Of a DNA stretch of 64,000 nucleotides, positions 23,554-35,816 are shown piece by piece. This DNA is from Rosa chinensis (taxonomy: Eukaryota > Streptophyta > Magnoliopsida > Rosales > Rosaceae). How positions within the stretch are numbered: the first letter of the stretch is position 1; each line of letters starts with the position of its first letter. The stretch covers positions 14,496,001-14,560,000 of the forward strand of contig NC_037090.1 in NCBI RefSeq assembly GCF_002994745.2, read 5' to 3'. The notes beneath the pieces were generated by a model, which was not told the DNA's origin, did not search any database, and was given only the letters and a program-made list of their open reading frames with translations. The position numbers were made by a program, and so were the translations under genes.

Positions 23554-24478
23554 CTTAGATACCCCTGCATCGAAGTAATAATATGTATCGGTGAGCCCGA
23601 ATCCAACCACCAAGAATCAGGAGTAACATCTGTCAAATTAATCTCAATGGGAAAAACTACGTTACCTGATTTCTTTGCAATCCACTTCTTGTATGAGTTG
23701 CAATCCCTCTTCATGTGCCCCTCCTTTTTACAAAAGAAGCACTTGAATTTTCCCTTACCCTTGGCCTGAAAAGGTTTCTTAACTCCTGAAGTAGATGGTT
23801 TGCTAGAATCAACCACAGCTTTACCCTTTTTCTTCTGCCACTGTGGCTTACTGATCAGATTCACATCCCTTGTCACTTCCTTCTCACTTTTAATTCTGCT
23901 CTCTTCTTGCACACACACAGCAATAAGCTCATTCAGGCTCCACTTATCTTTCTGGGCAGCATAGGTGGTTTTCTCAGCTGGTTGAACTGACTAGGCAGAG
24001 AATTCAGGGCTTGGTGAACTATAAGCTGGTCTTGCAGAGGCATGTTTAAGTCTTTCAGCTTTGCAGCAACATCAATGAACTTCATTATGTGCTCCCTAAT
24101 CCCCACAGAAGCAGTATACTTCAGATTATTCAGGGTGCTCAACAGAATGCTAGTTTCAACTTTTTCATTCTCTTTGAACATTTCTGCAATTGAGTCCAGA
24201 TACTCTCTTGCCGTTGCCTTATCTGGGAAGCTACCCTTCACAGCATCACTCATAAGCCTTTTCATAATCAACAGAGACATCCTATTGGCTCTAATCCACT
24301 CAACAGACTTCATCCTATCCTGGGCTGTGCTCGCATTAGTGATCACAGGCGCCTCTTCGGTTAAACAATTATCAATATTGTTCAACCCCAGGTACAGCTC
24401 AATATCAGACCTCCACTTCTTAAAGTTGTGTCCATTGAGTGGCTCGATGGTAGCTAAACTTAGTCCTGAGTTGTTCAT
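23554..24478 (-). pseudogene. copia gag and protease start
   Basis: The frame at 23933-24478 begins MNNSGLSLATIEPLNGHNF, a typical copia gag opening, and contains WIRANRMSLLIMKR. After a frameshift near 23930 the next frame (down to the solo LTR) has a zinc knuckle, CFFCKKEGHMKRDC, and the protease motif WWLDSGSPIHI. The protease is then cut by the solo LTR. The ATG at 24476-24478 is the likely polyprotein start. Confidence 0.9.
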
Positions 24479-25417
24479 TGCTGAAAAGAAAAGAAAAGAA
24501 GTCTAAGTTTTCTTTCATGAAGTTTTATGAGAGTTTTAGTTTAAAGAATAACAAACAATCATAAAACAAAAACATTCTGCAAGTCATATAACAATCATAT
24601 ATATATAACTCAACATAGAATAGAATCAAGCCCCAATTTCTCTTTATTTTCATCAAGTCTTCCTGTGTGTTAGAACATGATAAAACTCTTTAGGTTCCAT
24701 ATCACAAAACCAATATTAATCAAGCTGCTATATTATATGTTCAGTCATAATCTGTGTGATAAGAAAAGAACAAATAAACCAGATGCATGCTTGATCAAAA
24801 TGTAGTGTGCTATTTTGCATTTTAAAGTACATCAATAGTCAATCCTCATGTAAGAGATACAATTGCGATTTAAAAGCAAAATACAATTTTCCTGATCCTG
24901 TAACTTTATGAACGATAAAAGTTTCAACAATGGTTTGCTGTGTGCAAAATTCATCATCAAAACATCTATATTCCAGAACCAACAGTTGGTACTTTATGTC
25001 TTCACCTGTGAATATAGTTTAGAACACCAGCTGTTCCTGCAGTTTAAAAATTTTAACAGATATTTGCAGATTTGGGAGACTTTAGTAGTTAAAATCTTTT
25101 GCAGGCATATTCACAGACGATAGTGATCATATAATTGCAGGATTATGCATTTCATGACATGATTTCAACCAAACACAATCACAATCATAATTACAATCAC
25201 AATAGCAACCATATCAGATCACAATCCATCAAGCAAGAAATGTAAATTCCATCTGGGCACCAACCTAATATATCTTAATTGCGCCCCAGGTGCGCTCTAG
25301 GGTTCTTATGCATATAATTCAATGAAAATTTATACAATTTCAAAAGAATTGATGGGAACATACCCGGACGCTCCCGCGCTGCATAAGGTGGTTAGCCAAC
25401 CAAAATTCATATACAGA

Positions 25418-25455
<38 letters not shown>

Positions 25456-25763
25456 TTTCGAAATCTAGAGACTAACCAATCACCCATGGAAAGCAAATAA
25501 AATCAATTGAAGCACAGCACGTATGATCCCTAAAGCCCCAAAATTCTCAGCTGAGTGAAAAGAGTAGTCGTTGTGATAGCAAAGCTATAATTTGTTCATT
25601 TGACGTTCTTTTATTTTAAAGCAGAAGCATATCACATAATTGGGTCAAAAGCCCAAAAACTCCAAAGCCCATAATTGTTTCATAGTCTGATATTAAAGAA
25701 AAGCACATTTCCAAAACTTTGAAGCATTTTCAAAACAAAATCGGTTCATGCATTTTGTGAGAA
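24479..25763 (-). other. copia 5' leader
   Basis: A long non-coding leader lies between the primer site and gag. It contains an AT dinucleotide repeat (25421-25452, 16 units). No supported gene is present. Confidence 0.7.
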
Positions 25764-25775
25764 GCTCTGATACCA
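25764..25775 (-). promoter_or_regulatory. copia primer binding site
   Basis: The minus strand reads TGGTATCAGAGC two bases inside the right-hand LTR. This is the standard initiator-methionine tRNA primer site of plant copia elements. Confidence 0.93.
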
Positions 25776-25777
25776 AA

Positions 25778-26268
25778 TGAAAACTGCAAACATACATATA
25801 GCACATATATGCAATCACTCACAAATGTACATAAACACTGATTATAACATAGCTTGATACATGAACTGGTGTTTGGAGTTTAATATGATAATGACCTAAA
25901 GTCATTTGAACTCTTGAAGCAACAATCTTCTGCACTACTCTCAGGATCTTGGTTGTCTCTATGGGGCAAGACTCTTGTAACTCGGTGTAGAGAGAGTGCA
26001 GGGACTATGCCTTTATATAAGAGCAGAAAACACAGTCCTCTTCCCATAAGAGTGTTTGTGTTTCACTAGGTTGCTGCTTCTTTTGCATACATATCTATAC
26101 TTATCTAATATATCAGATAAGCAAAACGGTTTTCCATTTAATATCTTATCAGAAACATCTTAAGATATCTTTACAAGAATTAGAGTCTTATGCAATACCG
26201 ATTGCTTCTCTTAATCCTCTAGTTGTTGTCTCAAGTAAATATGTGATAAGGTCCAATACATTCTTTCA
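25778..26268 (-). repeat. copia 5' LTR
   Basis: This is a 491-bp direct repeat of 17114-17604 with about nine substitutions and no length change. It is the 5' LTR in the minus-strand orientation. Confidence 0.95.
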
Positions 26269-26273
26269 CCCAG

Positions 26274-26475
26274 AAATTATCATATATAACTCAAGGTAAA
26301 AATGTAAAACCCATCCTTCTGTGTAAACACAGTAGAAATTAACATGTCCTTATTCTCTCCGGCATGGACAGACAACACAACACAGAAAACACATGATGCT
26401 GTTGATATATGCTACTTCATTCAACTATTCCAACGAGCAATTAAAGAATCGCTACTGTAGAGTGGTCCATGACTC

Positions 26476-26511
<36 letters not shown>

Positions 26512-28370
26512 GATCAATCTTCCATGTAAAACCTGGGTTCCTAGGTTTAATTTCTTCCACCAGATCATACACAGAACTGTAGCGTAGATCAGTCTGCCTG
26601 AGCCTAAAGCCCAAAGGGTAGTCACCGTATTCATACCTCCACCTAACAAGTACGAAAGTACCTGAATTTCCATGGGCTAGCTAGCTAGAATCTTCAGAGT
26701 TCATGACAGATCGACGAGTCATAATGACAGCCTCCTCCTACGTACTACTACTAGTAGTCCTATTCTCCCATCTATAGCATTCTATTTTTCACTGTATTTA
26801 TGCGAGACTGACGAGTGAATAGTTGATTATCCGGTACCAACTTAAATGTTTTCTCTGTATATATGCGAGCTTCACCTTTTTAGGGGCAAGCAGTGGTTTT
26901 CAATACTGAGATGGTGTTGCATGCGCATAGGACAATAAAACCTACTCAATTATTAACGTTACACCAGTAGCTTTCCTTGAGCTATCCCTTGAGTGGTCTT
27001 CTCTCTGTTTCTTTTATTTGGGGGCCTGACCTAGAGTGGTCTTCTCAGTCCTTCTGTTAGGGTTTCAAGTTTCAACAATATATTAAAAGTTCCGACCCAT
27101 TGATCTACTACCAAGACCTTGACTTCAAATTATTTTCTGTTAAATCTCCAAGTTAAGTATTTGTTATTTTGTTTCCTACTTTGGATTGAACTTCTCATAA
27201 CACCCTTTTGATATCATTTACAAAATATACAAATCAGTTTTTTCTTCTTTTCTTTTTTTGAAGAAGAAGAATTGCCTCGTACTGCATGTAATTTATTATG
27301 ATACCCAAAAATAGGTACGTGCTTTGTTGATCAATTTTGACAGAAAATCCGATGGTTTTTAAACAAGGTACCCAACTGGTGGATTCCACAAGATTACGTA
27401 CACTGGAGTAACTTTGTTATGATTTATGAAGCAATGAAAGTTGATGTGGTTTATCCATGAACAGGTTTTACAGACGGTTAATTCCTAAAACGACGAGACC
27501 AGTTCAATTATTTAACGTAGAGACGTAGAGTACAGGACAATCCAATTCAATTATCAACGTAACAGTGCAATAGTACCTTCAGCTATCCCTCGAGTGGTCT
27601 TCTTGGGTTTCAATTAATTAATATGGTTGTCACATTTGCCGACGACTTGTTGGCAAAAACCTCGCACAAATAACTAAAATAAAAATGTACACATCATTTT
27701 AATAATAACTTGGTCGGCAAAATCCTCTTCTGAAAAATATAAAATATAAAGAAACATGCATTCACAGACGAAAATGATTCACCAATAAAAGCCTACCATC
27801 TAACTGTTGTTTCCAAAGATGACCGTTAATTTAGATTGAAAGATCAATTCCAGAACAATTCAAGTCTGAAGTGTAGTAAACTTGAAAATTATGAATTATC
27901 AAACACTGTTCCAGTTTACTCTCAAGCGTAGTAAACTTGAGAATTATCTAACATGCGTCCAACTTACTCTCATGTATTTTGGAAGACCAATTCCTGGGCT
28001 TTGAGCGGGCGTTCAGGGTCTACGATCTAGTGCCTGGGATAAAGTATCGTTTGGAGTTCAAGGCTCGCGCACTTCAACTAAACAACCTAAAACTATACCG
28101 GAATAAAGGGTTCAGACTTCAGAGTTTGGGGCTCAAGGCTCAACTTCAGAAATGCAATCTATCACAGACGACAATTTGCCAAAAACCTTGGCTACAAGAA
28201 AACCCAAGGTGTGGGCTTGATGCAAGCAGCAAGATAATGCTTCAAATCTTAGATTATCTAACCTTTGGATTCACATCAGTAACATAGGGCAGGTTTCGGA
28301 TAAACAGACATCATCACAAACCATGAAGCTCGATCGCAGACTTTAAAAGTAACTAACTAGTGTCAAAATA
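26274..28370. other. intergenic, no gene recognised
   Basis: It has a CT microsatellite (26480-26508). Two related segments (about 26930-27005 and 27535-27610) share a stretch ending GAGTGGTCTTCT and look like an old local duplication. A 102-codon frame at 27979-28287 resembles nothing I know. Confidence 0.45.
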
Positions 28371-28377
28371 GAAATAG

Positions 28378-28495
28378 CTAAACCCCAGAAGCAGCCAGTT
28401 GAATCTTCTTCTTTTTTGCATGCTTCAGTCCCACTTCTGGGTTTCCATCTGTATATCTCAGGTCCTGTTCCACTAATTTCTTCATATATTTGATG
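28378..28495 (-). CDS. possible terminal exon of an unidentified gene
   Basis: On the minus strand an acceptor CTCGAG precedes about 39 open codons, beginning IKYMKKLVEQDLRYTDGNPE and ending LAASGV before TAG at 28378-28380. The composition looks coding. A second possible short exon (about 28632-28693) follows GCAG and reads AAGTSIGKYTSVLFGELNG to a TGA. Neither belongs to the known NOT4 C-terminus, whose stop is at 29637. They could be 3' exons spliced to the NOT4 transcript, the remnant of another gene, or chance. Confidence 0.3.
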
Positions 28496-28499
28496 CTCG

Positions 28500-29636
28500 A
28501 GGGACAACAAAATAAGAATCAGTCAGAACATCGCGACTTATTTAACATCTATTTAATCATTACATATTCCCCCAGGTAATTATACAAGTTCTCAAACTTT
28601 GACTAGGTGACATTAGGTAACATTAGACTCATCCATTAAGTTCACCAAACAAGACCGAAGTATATTTGCCAATACTAGTACCGGCAGCACTACCTGCATA
28701 GAAAGAACAAGACATTACAATAGTGAGGTACATTTATCTGATACATGCAAATTTTAATTTTCCCTCTCCAGACAAAAAAAACCAGCAGTGGAAAAAAATT
28801 TCTGGACATACTATATTTAAAAATAAATATTCCAATTCTGCAGCATCGAGACTTCTATCCGCAATCAGTTTCAAAACTTCCCCATTACCTCATTATGCAT
28901 ATCAAGTACTTCTTAAACAAAGCAAAACTTTTAAAATAATTTGTCTAACTTTTGAATATGTAGATGCATCGAAAATAAAAAGTGGAAGTCCTTTCGCACA
29001 GAGCAAACATACAGTGCAAGCATAGAAAAAAAGTTTAACATGGTAGATTTTGATACCCTAATTGGGACTTTGAGTGATTTAACTTCATATGATGCAGTAT
29101 ATATTACTTATAAATCGAAAAATAAATAAACATAATCACAGAAAAAGGAAATTATCTATTTCAATATCTCTGTGGAGTATCTGACCTTGCTTTTACGCGA
29201 ATTATGGTATCGATCAGCACATCCGTGTTCCCTCGTACCCATCATAGCATATTTATATCCTTCATATTTTGCAACTCAAGAAAGTGTGCAAATAGGCCTC
29301 TATTGGTAACAAACCCCTCCACTACATGGAGTCACAGTCACTGCATTCAAACTTACCACAAAGAAAGGAAATGCCAATACTTTGGGCTTCTCACTAGCCA
29401 GTGAATGCATATCATTCCTTCCCGCTCAAAGTGCAGTACCTAAGATCCCATTACCTTTTCTTTTCCGGAAAAATCAAATTCCCAAATAAGAAGGTGAGAA
29501 CATAATTCTTACCAGGTGACACAAATCAACCAAGGATACATCCTCCCAAAGGGAAAGTTTACATCAATTGAAGCATCCACTCAATCACATTGGACCCAAG
29601 TCAAGTACGAAAGATAAACTCTAGGCTCAGAGAAAC
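28500..29636 (-). other. downstream region of NOT4 gene
   Basis: It probably contains the NOT4 3' untranslated region, with a possible donor (CCTG/GTAAGAATT) near 29515. No further conserved frame is seen apart from the short exon-like pieces noted at 28.4-28.7 kb. Confidence 0.4.
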
Positions 29637-32600
29637 TCAAATTTCAAACCCTTTGCTGTTTAGATCGCTAAAGTAACTTGATCGAGTCTTTGTATCCTCA
29701 TAACAAGGAATGAATTTGTTAAATCCCAGTCTCTCATTTCTCAGCAATTCTGATATTCCTAGGTCGCTTGTACTCTTGACCCCATTCCATTGAACCCAAT
29801 GGCTATTTGATACATGCACATCACTGACCTGTTGAGGGGTGGACTGTGCAAATGTAGATGGATTGGGTTGAAATTGATTGGGATGCTGTGGAGAAAGTAG
29901 TTGTGCATCATGCAAGGAAGAGTATGTATTCCTGAAGTGGTCATGAAATCCTAAGTTTTGCTGTGTAAGAGTTGACTGCTGTCTCATCATATGGAGCCTT
30001 GCATCTGGCTGAGAAGAATTATACTGTGATAAAGTTGCTCTCCCTCTCTCCAATATTCCATTACCAATATCAAAAATTGATGGCTCAAAGAGCTCAGCAT
30101 CGCGAGTGATGCCAGAGTAACCAGTGGGCATAGCAGCTGGTTGCAGCAAAGGATTCACTGGGGGACAGAAGCCAAACTGTTAAGAGTTGATCTACAAAAG
30201 ATCTAATAAAAATACAAACCAATTTCAGGAAAAATAAATAAATAAAAAGAAATACCAACCAGAACTGTCAAAAGCCTGGTCCACCCTCCTAGACCTCCCA
30301 TGAGAAGAAAAACCTGGAGGTGATGCCCTTCTTGGTACTGAAAATCCTGGTGGGATCGAAGTAGCTACTTCTGTAGCTGTCAGAATATATTGGAGCAAAG
30401 AGTCTCAAAGCAATGGACAAATTTATCTATGATAATTAGTAAATCCTCAAAAAAGAATATAAAATGATTGCTACATCCCAGTCCTTTTTTGAGAGAGAGA
30501 GAGAGATCCAACATAAATCTCAAATCATGAACTAGAAAAGCAGACTCTACCAGCTGTTTACAGATAATCAAATAAACAAGTGACAAGGCAAACCAGTAGA
30601 TCAGGAAAAGACCGAATTACAGTAATGTATATAGAGTATGCAAGATACAAACCTGAAGCTTTAGGAGACAAAAAAGAACAGCTCCTGAGAAGATTTGAAG
30701 ACCCCACATGTATGAAAGAATCCTTATTTAAATCAGATAAAGAAGAGTAGTCTTTGGGCGGATGCCATATATTATCACAAGAATCCTCTTGCTGGGCAAA
30801 TGAGAACCTGGACTGCTTTTTCTCATGCATTTTTCTTGAACTTGGTACTCTGAGAACACTGCTTTCTTTATCAGTTTCACCCAACAAATTAACCAGATTA
30901 TGAAGCTCAGTTAAAGAACCTTCAGGTGCATCCAAATTCATCGTCAAAATATTTGAGATTATGCCACTCTCCCCTAAATCTGAAGAAAGATTGCAGTCAA
31001 TACTGGCTTTATTGTTTTCAGACCCTTCCGAATACTTCGCTAATCCCATCTTTGGTAACACACTGGAAGGATCAAATGTAGCAAAGCTACTTCCTTTGTT
31101 ATCACATAAACTTTTGGATAAGTTTGGTGATAGACAATTTAAGTTTCTGCTGCTTATAAAGTCTCTGGATTTAATATCTCGATCAACACCTTTATCTGGT
31201 GATAGACAATGTCCAGAAGTTATACCTACAAGAGTGCTATCTACAAAGGCTCCTGCAGGTTTATTTGATAAGGCTACTTGACCAGTTTCTTCACTATTCT
31301 GTTTGGTCGGTACCAGATGATCCAAACTATTAAAACGCACTTCACAGCTTTCTTCAGATGTAATTGATCTTACTCTGAGGTTAGAACTTTCAGTACTTAC
31401 AACTTCTGATGAAACAGCATGAACATCACTAGAGGTCTCAGCCTTTTGATAGGAAGGCATTTGAGCACTTGTTCCCAGGGGTAAACTAGGGGCAACCTGC
31501 ATGACCCTGATAGAGGAGATCAGACCACATTAGATTTCAAATCACACAACAAAAGGCAGGACACCACAGACCATGATATTTTATACCAAGAAGTTCTTGC
31601 AGGAGTAGCTCTTCTAGAGTCTTCATCCGCACAAGATCCCTTAAACTCATCCCTAGTGATCTGTTGAAATGTGATAAATCAATGGTTAGTATAACTGGTG
31701 TGCATAGTGTGGCTACTACCGGTGCTCATGAAGTATATATATCCATAAAAGCTCATAATACTTCATCTTCATGAGGCTCATTTTTTTGTTTGTTTTTCTC
31801 TGAAAATACCTCGTACCTATCTCACTCAATAACTAATTGTTGCAAAGAAATAAATAAATCAAACACACAAAAACATTATGCAGAGTCTTACATTTAAAGG
31901 ATGTTTGACAAGTGGTTTAGCTGCAGATGATATTTTTGATTTGCTATTCTCATCCACTGGCGGAGGTAACCCTTTCCCTGGACGCTGATGCAGATTATTT
32001 GTAACACCGATAATCTGTAAATCCTTACTCCTGTGAAGCCAGTAGAGGTCAAGTTATAATATGCTGTTGCCCAAAGAAGAAAGAACTATGAAACTGGATG
32101 AAGCACATGCATCTCAGAAGAAGTTAATACCTTTCAAAGGCCGAAACTAGTTCATCTTTGGAAAAACTATCTTCCTGAGAGCCAAAATCATGGAGATACA
32201 TACAATCTGCATTGCTACAAGGCTGAACAGAAACATAATTGTTCTCAATGATCACAGCCAAGTTGTTTTTGCAAAGAGAATCACCCAGGATGAAATAATT
32301 ACTTACCACATTTTTCAACCAAGCATGGCAATACTTTGTGGTTCCAAAACATGCTCTGCATAAGGAAACTGTAACTGTTACAACATGGCAATCCTACCAT
32401 TGTAATCTTAATAGATAACAAGACAGGCTTACCTCAAAGAATTACCATCTAATACAAAACTGTGCACCGATTGAATACATCGAGCTGCCTCATATTCACT
32501 TGAGTACGTTATATACCTAGTGGATGAAATGAAACCATTACTAAAAATTAAAAATAATGATACGGCACTCAACAACCACCCAACATGCTTAGTATGGAAA

Positions 32601-33730
32601 AAGAAAAACAAAAGGTCAACCTCTTGACAGAAGTAGCCAAAATTTTCAAAGTTACAGATGATTATTGTAGTCATGCAAGATGAGGGATCATGAGCAATCA
32701 TTTAAGATGGAGAGACACAAGTGTAAGACAAAAACTGTTCATTCTACATCAAGCATGTTTAAGTTCAAGACATTAAAAGTGGCAAACCATCTTACACACA
32801 ACAACTGTTGTTAGTAGCATGTTGAATATCCCCAGTCGATGTACGAGAAATAGAGACCTTCAACACCTTTCCATACTGGCCAAAATAGTCCCTGCGCTTA
32901 AGAAGCTAGTAACAACCAACCAAAAAAAAAGTAGCTCAGAATCTACATAATGGAAGTACAAAGCTTATAGGGAAACAAACACATCAGATTATGAGTGCAG
33001 TAGATTCCAGTTAGATGCCTAACAAAAACGACACACAGGGTGAGATAATAGTTACTTACCTCTTCTTTTGCAAGGTTAAGAGGTAATCCAATTATGTAAG
33101 CTAGATTCCGTTGGAGAACTCTAACATCAGTGAGATGCTTCTTTGCTTCAGGTCCCTTGGGGGGCTTTTTCTGTTTCCGCTTCTGATTAACTTCAGTCAC
33201 CAACCTGCTCGAAAGTCTGAGAATTTACAACAAAATCCACAACTTGGCACAGAATTTCACACAATAACAAGAAAAATTCTCTTACACTGCTTTACAGTTT
33301 GCTGCCACCCTCATGATCTTCTCTTTGTCGTAAGTTGTTCGGCACAGCGGACACCGACCTTCCCTTCCATCCTTCTCCGCCATCTCCATAATGTGATTCC
33401 AGCACCACAGACAGACCTGTTTCATAAATGAAAGAAGCAGAGTATGACAAGCAAGAAACCACCACAAACTTTGAACGTTACAAACCCTATCTCGAAACCG
33501 AAAACACGAAACCAAAAGCAGCTCCATAAATTCACAATGTAATCACATTCACACATCAGCATGGCTTCAGTTATTTACTCTTTTTAACTCAAAAAATATC
33601 AAGGAGCTAGTAAATTAGAGTGAATGTTGAAACGAACCTCATAGCCACATTCGCAGGGCTTGAGCTGCTGATCGGTCAAATCCATCTCCTCGGCGCATAT
33701 CGGACACGTCTGTTCTCCGACGTCACTCAT
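29637..33730 (-). CDS. NOT4: CCR4-NOT complex subunit 4 (NOT4-type RING E3 ubiquitin ligase)
   Basis: Twelve minus-strand coding exons with matching phases give about 796 residues: 33730-33638, 33416-33286, 33216-33060, 32905-32796, 32516-32433, 32355-32307, 32222-32131, 32030-31892, 31660-31587, 31506-30653, 30346-30260 and 30157-29637. The N-terminus holds a C4C4 RING (CPICAEEMDLTD through RCPLC, about 9-60). Next are a basic linker, an RRM (RNLAYIIGLPLNLA to about 185), and a CCCH finger (ACFGTTKYCHAWLKNV, then CSNADCMYLH). The rest is a long, low-complexity tail with PPGFS motifs and a conserved ending, LRNERLGFNKFIP. NOT4 proteins are ubiquitin ligases of the CCR4-NOT mRNA-decay and translation quality-control complex. 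Two splice choices are uncertain: exon 3 may start 12 bases later, and exon 11 was chosen to keep phase. Confidence 0.92.
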
Positions 33731-34120
33731 GGCTTCCCTAAACAAGAGCAAAAACCGATTAGAAATCCAGCTCAAACCAACCGCATTGCAACTGGCCAAA
33801 TCGAATTGGAAGTCTGTGCTCCACTGAAACCCTAAGTCGGAAACTGCAATTGAACAAAAATGAAATGCAATCGGAGAATAAGAGACCAGGTCAACAATGA
33901 GAGACTTACAGAGAGGAAAGTGTGGTGGAGGAAGAAGAGGAGGAAATCGCAGGATAAGATAAAAAGGGAAAAGGCAAGGTGAGAGTGGGGGGAACAGAGA
34001 AAAAGGGGTTTCGAGTTTCTCCTTGGATTTGGTGTCACCTTCTCCTCTCTTTCTTTCTCTCTATCTCTCTCTTCTCTTCTGTTTTTGGGTTCTTTTGTTT
34101 TGTGCGCGTCTAATCTGACG
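33731..34120 (-). promoter_or_regulatory. NOT4 5' untranslated region with intron
   Basis: An acceptor (TTTAG, at about 33738) lies just upstream of the ATG, and a donor (CTGTAAGTC) lies near 33909. The 5' leader is therefore probably split by an intron of about 170 bases. The first leader exon is pyrimidine/purine biased, with a GA-rich tract near 34040-34080 as read on the minus strand. Confidence 0.55.
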
Positions 34121-34773
34121 TGTCTTCTGGCGCCGTTGGATGTCATTGTTAATTTCAAATCCGTCCGTTCAGCTGGTTGCCCTAAGCCGCGACGAGCCAA
34201 CTAACTCTTGCCTGGGCTTTGACCAGCATTATTGGGATCATCTTTGGGCTGGGCCTGGAGATTATTTTGGTCCAAGAACCCAACAATCCCATTGCAACGT
34301 TTATTTTGTTGAACGAGCATTTCTAGAATTGAGGTTGTCCTCTACCAAATCAAATAAATTTGATGGATAGATACCACCAACGACATAAATTGGTTGTAAA
34401 CGACATCTAGATAGTAAACAAATACCAAAAAACTCAAATTTGGATTCAACCAGGATTCAAGGCCCAAACTCGACTCATCTGTCGAACATGGAATCAGATC
34501 CGACTCGAATCACATGTCCCATATCCAACCTACAAATAGCATCCCGCCCTCTGCAAAGCTATGATTGCCAATTGTTGCTACAAGCTTGCAGAGCACGATA
34601 AGAAAATCCCAATCTTCCAAAATTGCAAAGCTACATGCCCACGAACGATCGGAAACATATGCTAGGAGAAAACCAAACCCATCGCTGATGGAAAGTGCCC
34701 ACAGTCAAAAATAATGTTCACCTAGTCAATAATTGGCTAAGAAAATTATACTCAACTACTATTAGATGTACAT
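34121..34773. other. intergenic, nothing recognised
   Basis: This is the upstream side of NOT4 and presumably includes its promoter. No conserved frame or repeat is seen. Confidence 0.5.
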
Positions 34774-34787
34774 TTAATCTAACTTCT

Positions 34788-35802
34788 TTTTTTTTTAGAA
34801 TAAGAAACTTTTATTAAAATAAACCAGATTACATAAAACGGGATCGACCGGTGGTGGACAAGAATTCCCCACTCTCCTCCCTGAAACCTAAACCAGTTAC
34901 GGGTCCATCATGAAAGACCTCCATGAGCCGAAAGGGCCCAACCCCTAACCACCTATATCGCCCAACCTCTCGGGCTACATAGAATCCCGAGAATATCAAT
35001 ACTACCTCATAGACAACCACCAGAAAAACCAACGCCCTCTTCCACACCGTGTCCCAAAGGTACCAGACCACGTGCAATGATCGCTCGTCAGCACATTGAC
35101 CATAAGATAAAACCGACAATAGACCAATTCGTCCCCAGGAAAGACACCATATCCATGGCACCTCAACTTGACCCAACCCTAGCTCAAATGAGTAGGGACA
35201 AACTAACGACCAAAAAAACCTAACCAAATTACTAACCAAAAAAACTACCTTAAGCAAAAGCATAATCCAGCCGCTGCATTCCTCTTCTCTTCCTCCAGGT
35301 GTTCCGCCGGTAAACCACCACCATAAATCAATCCCTTCGAGCTCGTCTCGCTGAAGAACCTGTCACCTGTTTGCTTCCACCGGCTTGAGAGCCTGAAACC
35401 ACCATTGAAAGCTCCACCATCGAAGGCTCCGACTATCGACACAACGAAGAGCAGTAACCAGCCCCATACAATCCATGGTATGCCGCCGCCACGATCTGGT
35501 TGCTAGCCACCTACTCCATGTTTGCACCGTCGTCGAACCCCAATCGCCCATCAACCACGCCTGCGCAACCGCCTGAGAGGAGAGACGCATCATACAGAGC
35601 CCAGACCAATGAAGAAAAAGCAATACCTGAAGCCACGAGACTCCACGAACCAGTCCGGCAACACCCGCCATCCGTCGATGAGGCCAGAAGCCATGGTCGA
35701 CGCGGAGGCGCCGCCGGACTAGCACTGAACAATCCCCTGAGTTTCCCAAACCCTAGTTTCTGTCTCCTGTTTTTGCGGAGGGAGGCGGGTTCCGTTTAAA
35801 AC
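34788..35802 (-). mobile_element. non-LTR (LINE-like, non-autonomous) insertion, copy 1
   Basis: A poly(T) start on the plus strand (a poly(A) tail on the minus strand) and a 14-bp target duplication TTAATCTAACTTCT (34774-34787 and 35803-35816) bracket about 1.0 kb. The interior is homologous to copy 2 at 36455-37521 over at least 300 bp near the tail end. The far end is GC-rich. No reverse transcriptase is seen, so it is a truncated LINE or a non-autonomous relative. Confidence 0.85.
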
Positions 35803-35816
35803 TTAATCTAACTTCT

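Larger units (their letters stand above)
17114..26268 (-). mobile_element. Ty1/copia retrotransposon with full LTRs, decayed, with nested solo LTR
   Basis: Two 491-bp direct repeats with TG/CA ends flank a minus-strand gag-pol region in copia order (protease, integrase, reverse transcriptase, RNase H). The target duplication CCCAG is at 17109-17113 and 26269-26273. The primer site TGGTATCAGAGC (initiator-Met tRNA type) lies next to the right-hand LTR, and a purine-rich tract lies next to the left-hand LTR. The LTRs differ at about nine positions, near 1.8 percent. Frames are broken by stops, frameshifts and an inserted solo LTR (21399-23548). Without that insertion the element would be about 7.0 kb. 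Confidence 0.95.

Noticed and set aside
24042..24506. 154-codon plus-strand frame
   Set aside because: It is antisense to the copia gag region.
34829..35263. 144-codon minus-strand frame in LINE-like copy 1
   Set aside because: It reads transposon sequence and is not shared as a frame with the homologous copy.
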